36,744 nucleotides of DNA from Gammaproteobacteria bacterium (GTDB lineage: Bacteria; Pseudomonadota; Gammaproteobacteria; Chromatiales; Chromatiaceae), in the NCBI GenBank assembly GCA_024227135.1, contig JAAELC010000042.1:1-36744 (forward strand), given 5' to 3'. This document shows, one piece after another, positions 32,107 through 36,744 of this stretch (position 1 is its first letter; each line of letters starts with the position of its first letter). Under the pieces are notes generated by a model. It was not told where the DNA came from, did not search any database, and saw only the letters and a program-made list of their open reading frames with translations. The translations under genes and the position numbers were made by a program.

Positions 32107-32198
32107 CCTGGGGCAGGAACAGGTGAAATATGGGATAGCCTGGAGAAGGCTCACTGTGCTCCACCCGCCCTGTTTGCGGTCGGTAACACGACTACGCT

Positions 32199-32360
32199 TC
32201 AGGCATCATCGGTGGGCTCTGGCACTTTTTCAGGTGACTCGCGCTCTTCCGGTTCTGGAATATAGAGGGGGCCTTTCATCCCGCAGGCAGGCAGCATGCC
32301 AACGGCCAGGATCAGACAAAGCACCAGTAAGGAACGGGCAACAAGGGGGCGACGGGGCAT
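32199..32360 (-). CDS. lptM: LPS translocon maturation chaperone LptM (YifL-like lipoprotein)
   Basis: 53-residue lipoprotein. A basic start MPRRPLVAR and hydrophobic core lead to the lipobox LPAC, followed by GMKGPLYIPEPEE, the defining LptM/YifL motif (C-G-x-K-G-P-L-Y-x-P). In E. coli LptM helps LptD form correct disulfides in the outer-membrane LPS translocon. The ATG at 32360 is chosen because AAGGAG lies eight bases upstream; a longer frame to 32522 has no support. It normally precedes lysA and dapF in gammaproteobacteria; here it faces the NlpC gene and lysA is missing. Confidence 0.92.
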   Translation of the reverse strand: MPRRPLVARSLLVLCLILAVGMLPACGMKGPLYIPEPEERESPEKVPEPTDDA

Positions 32361-32561
32361 CCGGGATACTCCTTCAATCAACGCAGGCAGACAGTATATC
32401 CAAACACCCGATAAAGTCATACCTGAGTAACCGCAGGACCACCGCGGATGCAGCCACTCAATCTTTGGGCATGCTGTGGCCTGTGAGTATCCTGTCACCT
32501 CGATGGTGCAGGATTTCAGCATCCATGGATGGCACTATGCCCCTTGATAATGGAGTACCCC

Positions 32562-35408
32562 CTAGGGCTGCTGCGCTTTGAGTGCCTGATTCAGCAAGTC
32601 TTCCAGCTGGTGCTTAAAATTGAAAAGTTCGATAGTGGAGAAGGGGCTCTCACCGGGGACACCTGAAAGATCAAGGCCTGTCAGATAAATCGGGTATGGT
32701 TGGAGACTGCAACGCTGGGAAAGAATGTATCGGGCTGCCGCACTGAATACCTGATCCCCATGTTCGTGCGAACTAAACTCACGGCTGCCGCACACCAGGA
32801 TATAGGGTGTCTGCCGGAGATCCAGACTCTCGCCGATCAGTCGTACATCCAGATAATTGTCGGGCAAGCGTTGTCGGGTTGGTTTATGAGGTTCTACATG
32901 AAAGCCCCCATCTCTATCCCGGGACAGTCGGTAGAACTCCGGAACATCCAATAGCAGGTGATCGGATGGTTCATCCGCGAGCAGACTCCGGGTCAGGCGA
33001 ATACCATCAATGAAGCGCTGCAATTGCAGCAGTAGATAGCGCTCATCAACCACTTCCATCAATTGATGAAACAGCGCGCCCTGTTCGTCCAGCACATAGA
33101 TTTCCGTCATCCCGCGATTATCATAGTAAAAGATCTGGATGACTTTCGGCTTATTTTGTGCGTAAACAGCTTTCAGAGGTGAATCCTGAAGAATCAACGG
33201 GTCAATAGCCAATCCGTGATAGCGTTGCTGGGTCTGGGCAAGCAGTGCAAGCAAATCGTCCATCGCCTCCAACGCATCATATACAAAAGTGTCCTGCTTT
33301 CGCTGAACCAGGTAGTAACTGTTTTCCACTTGCAACAGGTATCGGCTGTCCAATCCCATACCCTGGCGACTGAAGCTCCGGCAAATACTGTTGAAGAGTT
33401 CCGCTATTCGTTTCGCGATTCCTCCGGAACGTACCGAAGAAAAGCAGTGCGCCGTCACGTCAGGAATCTCCCTGCCGGACTCATTCATTAGAACCAGGCG
33501 CAGATGATGGCAGAGTGCTTCGAGAAGTCCCCGCGTCCCCTGCCGGCATACCACCCGGGTTTCACCCCAACTGTTAGTAATGAGCTGTTCGATTTTCATC
33601 ACCAGATTGGTGTGAAAAGCGCCGAAACTCAACGGGTCACTGCGATTACTGGTGAGTTGTTTTCCCAGTCTGGAGAGGTACGCCATTGGATCGGTGCCAA
33701 TATTCAGAAACAGGGTACTGGTCATAGCGAAAGCTGGGCCTGAAAACTGTTCTATAGGCGTTTCCACACCTGCTCCCTGAGGATAGACCGTTCGCAATAC
33801 CCCCAGTATTTCCTGCAGTTCCTGTTTATTAACCGGACAGTCTTCGGGAAAAAGGCTGACAACGCTGGTCCAGTCCAGTACCCGGTTAAAATGACACCAG
33901 GTCAGCATTTCCACCAGCCCCGACGTGGTTCTGACCGGACTGGCGACATTGGCCTGTTCCTCGTCAATATCGCCGAGGAACAGAAACCAGCCGGGCTCAC
34001 CCCCCGGGGTGGGGGCATAGTGAAGAGAAATTCTGCTTTCAATCAGATTTCTGGAAATGCCCGGATTGATGATGTCGATCTTTCCCGGGCGTTTTTCCAG
34101 AGCGGTATGGAGCTTGCGCCCCAGCAAACCCAGTTCATCGGGACGGATGTTCCCACTGCTTCCATAGGTACGGGTGAAATCAGTCAGAAGACGATAGCTG
34201 TGAGTCAACTCCTGTACCAGAGTATTGCGTTCATGGAGCACACGGTCGATCTTCCAGTTCTCCCTCGCATCCAGTATGGCAAGTTCCTGATCACTCCAGC
34301 GCCATTCCCGTGTGATATCTTCGAGCAGTTCCCACTGCCATCCCTTCCGCCTGCCGGCGACACTGGCCGAAAGGGGACGTTCCACTTTGAAGTAGAAACA
34401 GCGTCGCGCCAGTTCCAGACGTTGTGGTTCCTTCCGTTCAATCAGGTATTGCTCGACCCGGCGATACATCAGCACGTAGGGATCCAGGTCGTTCATATTG
34501 ACCCGACCGGAATAGACCGTGGCTTTGGCCTCCTGGCAAAGCCAGCGGATACGGGGATAGTCCTGGGCAAATGCCTCCACGAGCAATAGCTTGAGAATAG
34601 CCTTGTAAGGTGAAGCGATTCCCTTGAAAAGCTGCCAGTGAGCAGCACCAAAAAACTCGTCAGCCGGCAATCCCTCGAGCCCCCCGAAATCGATACAGTC
34701 CCGGGGATTCACAAACCGTTTCCTCAGGAGCATTTCGGAGTACCCGGTATAATTGGCCTCTTCTTCAGGAGGTACCAGCCACCACAGTGGAAAACGACCG
34801 GCAAGCAACACGCCGGTTCGGTAGAACTCCTCCAGTAACACACCCCTCTGGGTGCTTCCGCTGCTCTCGTAGGACAGTTCATCCCGTTCTCCCTGACGGA
34901 ACGCATCGGCATCGATGATAAAGACATGCAGTTCCAAGCCTAGCTCCGAGGCCCACTCTTCAATCTTCAATGCTTTGGCACGAAGAGACTCCAGAGGACC
35001 ACTGGGGATACCCGGTTCCCGGCAAAGCCACAAATCGAAATCACTGCCTGCGGTATGGGCAATACTTCCGATACTGCCCATCAGGTACAGACCCTGTATC
35101 TCCGGTTTAAGATTGACTTGTTTCTTGTATTCGAAACTCCGGCTGAGTCTCTTCGCCACCCTCAGCATGAGTGGGGTGGGGGAAAAATCTGGGATTCCCG
35201 CAGGGGTATCGCTGCCGACAAACCCCGGCAACATGGCATGACTGATATGAAACAGTAGAGGCAGAAGGGTAATAAAATCACGCTGTGGGGGCTGAAGCTC
35301 CCACTCGATGCGCCGCAATCGCTCTTTATGCACTGCAGAAAAACGCCGGCGGGCTTCAAGCAGTCCCTTGCGGTTTACCTGTTCCCCATTGTCTTTCGCA
35401 GTTGTCAT
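32562..35408 (-). CDS. cyaA: Class I adenylate cyclase
   Basis: 948-residue class I (enterobacterial type) adenylate cyclase, which makes cAMP from ATP; E. coli CyaA is 848 residues. The N-terminal catalytic domain has the nucleotidyltransferase motif LYLMGSIGSIAHTAGSDFDLWL (about 108-128), with Gly-Ser at 111-112 and the two metal-binding aspartates Asp123 and Asp125. The segment SPYKAILKLLLVEAFAQDYP is also typical. The long C-terminal part is the regulatory region, which in enterobacteria responds to the glucose PTS, and ends in a helical tail. There is no strong ribosome site before the ATG. cyaA often lies close to cyaY, lptM, lysA and dapF in gammaproteobacteria; cyaY is not seen here. 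Confidence 0.94.
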   Translation of the reverse strand: MTTAKDNGEQVNRKGLLEARRRFSAVHKERLRRIEWELQPPQRDFITLLPLLFHISHAMLPGFVGSDTPAGIPDFSPTPLMLRVAKRLSRSFEYKKQVNLKPEIQGLYLMGSIGSIAHTAGSDFDLWLCREPGIPSGPLESLRAKALKIEEWASELGLELHVFIIDADAFRQGERDELSYESSGSTQRGVLLEEFYRTGVLLAGRFPLWWLVPPEEEANYTGYSEMLLRKRFVNPRDCIDFGGLEGLPADEFFGAAHWQLFKGIASPYKAILKLLLVEAFAQDYPRIRWLCQEAKATVYSGRVNMNDLDPYVLMYRRVEQYLIERKEPQRLELARRCFYFKVERPLSASVAGRRKGWQWELLEDITREWRWSDQELAILDARENWKIDRVLHERNTLVQELTHSYRLLTDFTRTYGSSGNIRPDELGLLGRKLHTALEKRPGKIDIINPGISRNLIESRISLHYAPTPGGEPGWFLFLGDIDEEQANVASPVRTTSGLVEMLTWCHFNRVLDWTSVVSLFPEDCPVNKQELQEILGVLRTVYPQGAGVETPIEQFSGPAFAMTSTLFLNIGTDPMAYLSRLGKQLTSNRSDPLSFGAFHTNLVMKIEQLITNSWGETRVVCRQGTRGLLEALCHHLRLVLMNESGREIPDVTAHCFSSVRSGGIAKRIAELFNSICRSFSRQGMGLDSRYLLQVENSYYLVQRKQDTFVYDALEAMDDLLALLAQTQQRYHGLAIDPLILQDSPLKAVYAQNKPKVIQIFYYDNRGMTEIYVLDEQGALFHQLMEVVDERYLLLQLQRFIDGIRLTRSLLADEPSDHLLLDVPEFYRLSRDRDGGFHVEPHKPTRQRLPDNYLDVRLIGESLDLRQTPYILVCGSREFSSHEHGDQVFSAAARYILSQRCSLQPYPIYLTGLDLSGVPGESPFSTIELFNFKHQLEDLLNQALKAQQP

Positions 35409-35701
35409 TACTTGCTAAATTACCAAAACGGTTGAAGATAGAATCTGACCTTCCTTTCACTGACAGCCATGTTCAAGGGTGTGGGCCAGGTCATAGTGAG
35501 CCCCTGGTGAATCTGATGCAGCAGCAATGCCCACCCCCACAGATATCAACCAACCAAGGAAATTCCACAGACACTGCCTGCCCTTCCCCGGCACCAGACA
35601 ACATCGGGCAGCCGGCAACGCCACAGCCCCTTTTTCACTTGAAGCTGTGTGCGCCGCCGGACAACCCGGTATCGCCGTTTATCTATCCTGAGGGGTCGTT
35701 C

Positions 35702-36538
35702 TCACTGGGTCACCGGCATACTGTTATTCAGTGCCTCACTGGCTCTTTCCAGCAAACTCCTGGAATCGTTACCTTTCGTCCACTCGGCAACGCCGAACTG
35801 CAACACCAGTGGCTTGTCAGTGGTAGCGGCCAAGGGAGCGGCTTCTGGAAATCTATCACTGATATTACGGATCAGTTCTGTACCGTCAGCAAGGCCGGTT
35901 TCAGGCAGAATGACAAAAAAATGGTTGTGGTCCCAACGCGCAATCACATCCACCCAGCGCAAACGTTCACGCAGATGCTGACTGGTTGCCAGAATAGTTT
36001 CGTCACTGAAGCGCCCGTCAGGATCCGACTCATCCTGCAGCTCGACCACCGCCAGACTGAGGGGATTCCGATAACGCCTGGAACGGGTCACCTGGGTATT
36101 CAATGCACGCATCAGTGCCCGCTGATTGGCCAGCCCCGTCAGTTCATCGGTAATAGTGAGATCCTCAACCTGCCGGTTCAGACGCTCGATGACCTGCTCC
36201 AACTGCCTGACTTCCGTCAAATCCTCGAAAAATCTCATCACCCGACCATCTTCCTGTGACGCAACTTTGCCACAACGCAGCCAGCAGTCACGGCTCATGC
36301 CCGGACCCGTGAGGTGCACCACTCCTTCCCCATCGAGCAGAGCCCGAAATACCGGCACAGTAAGAGATTCCCTATCACAGCCCAGCAGCGCTTCCGCTGA
36401 GAGTCCGAGCATGGATTCCAGGGCTGGATTTACTACTCTGATGATACCCGAAGCATCCTGCATCAATACACCACAGGGGCAGTGTGCCAGGCATTCATCA
36501 ATAGATTGAATATTTTCGCTCAAAATTGGCTCCTTCAT
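35702..36538 (-). CDS. PAS-GGDEF protein with degenerate GGDEF motif
   Basis: 278 residues from the ATG at 36538; an in-frame ATG at 36583 gives 293 and cannot be excluded, as neither has a well-spaced ribosome site. A PAS domain (about residues 10-115: GVLMQDASGIIRVVNPALESMLGLSAEALLG) is joined by a short helix to a GGDEF-type domain opening with LTITDELTGLANQRAL. The active-site motif reads RWDHNHFFVILPE where active enzymes have R-Y-G-G-D-E-F, so it cannot be expected to make cyclic di-GMP. It may act as a sensor that binds partners or nucleotides. Flanking genes do not suggest a pathway. Confidence 0.85.
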   Translation of the reverse strand: MKEPILSENIQSIDECLAHCPCGVLMQDASGIIRVVNPALESMLGLSAEALLGCDRESLTVPVFRALLDGEGVVHLTGPGMSRDCWLRCGKVASQEDGRVMRFFEDLTEVRQLEQVIERLNRQVEDLTITDELTGLANQRALMRALNTQVTRSRRYRNPLSLAVVELQDESDPDGRFSDETILATSQHLRERLRWVDVIARWDHNHFFVILPETGLADGTELIRNISDRFPEAAPLAATTDKPLVLQFGVAEWTKGNDSRSLLERASEALNNSMPVTQ

Positions 36539-36688
36539 CGGATCGTTTGACAGCCTCCAAATGGTCAGCGTCCAGTATCCCATAAAACTTTAATTCGGTT
36601 TTGATACCTGTATCCCCCATTCACCGACAGGGCAATACTCCGTTTACCCGAAACCGGAAGGAACACCCGATTAAGGGCCACGGATAAA

Positions 36689-36744
36689 ATGAATCATCCC
36701 ATCCTGCTGGTCTCTCACCTCAGCTATCACTACCGGCATCCTGC
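36689..36744 (+). CDS. Start of a probable ABC-transporter ATP-binding protein (partial)
   Basis: The last 56 bases open a frame from ATG that runs off the window: MNHPILLVSHLSYHYRHP. The L-x-V-x-H-L-S-Y-x-Y pattern resembles the first strand of ABC ATPases, where the aromatic Tyr stacks on adenine. Too short for a firm call, and no clear ribosome site precedes it. It is divergent from the PAS-GGDEF gene. Confidence 0.4.
   Translation, partial: MNHPILLVSHLSYHYRHP

Noticed and set aside
1-36744. tRNA, rRNA or CRISPR arrays
   Set aside because: No T-arm-like GGTTCGANTCC with a matching acceptor stem, no rRNA landmarks and no regularly spaced repeats were seen.

Overview
The window suggests a sulfur-oxidising gammaproteobacterium, probably in the Chromatiales or the Sedimenticola/Thiodiazotropha neighbourhood. 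This rests on gene content, not on any search. Gammaproteobacterial markers are ycgL, djlA, class I adenylate cyclase, lptM and the dapF-DUF484-xerC operon. The metabolic marker is a qmoA-qmoB-hdrC-hdrB cluster, the form found in bacteria that oxidise sulfite through APS reductase. No aprBA genes are in the window. No rRNA, tRNA, CRISPR array or intact insertion sequence was seen.

Left part (1-11,050) is mostly single genes and short operons: ycgL; a CbiM-like permease with djlA; an RDD membrane protein; a small Rieske ferredoxin; a PfkB-type sugar kinase; an unusual 803-residue protein with two cyclic-nucleotide-binding domains, a rhodanese domain, a long coiled coil and a C-terminal membrane anchor; a cytoplasmic gamma-glutamyltransferase homologue; a lysine-rich HU-like protein; a membrane-anchored retropepsin-like protease; and an MlaC-like periplasmic protein. 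Two copies of a ~140 bp structured palindromic element sit just upstream of the Rieske and protease genes.

Centre (11,416-20,902) holds qmoA-qmoB-hdrC-hdrB, then glucokinase, then a PEP-CTERM surface protein behind a sequence matching the sigma-54 consensus, then a fused PyrB-PyrI aspartate carbamoyltransferase on the opposite strand.

From 20,903 to 23,140 the DNA is gene-poor. It carries one small cold-shock-domain protein with an 18 bp repeat tail and a decayed REP-associated (Y1) transposase. An EAL-HDOD protein, a truncated medium-chain dehydrogenase and xerC-DUF484-dapF follow.

A second decay zone (27,850-30,390) contains a homocysteine S-methyltransferase pseudogene, a chimeric pseudogene (substrate-binding lipoprotein joined to a HAMP/EAL sensor) and a dispersed repeat related to one at the left edge of the window. 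This zone and two further genes (a GDPD-like lipoprotein and an NlpC/P60 lipoprotein) separate lptM from dapF. lysA, which normally lies between them, is absent. The right end has class I adenylate cyclase, a PAS-GGDEF protein with a degenerate active site and the start of a probable ABC ATPase.

Functional links that can be argued are a sulfite-oxidation electron-transfer module (Qmo/Hdr), a possible cAMP circuit (CyaA with the double-CNB protein) and c-di-GMP-type proteins that have lost catalytic motifs.
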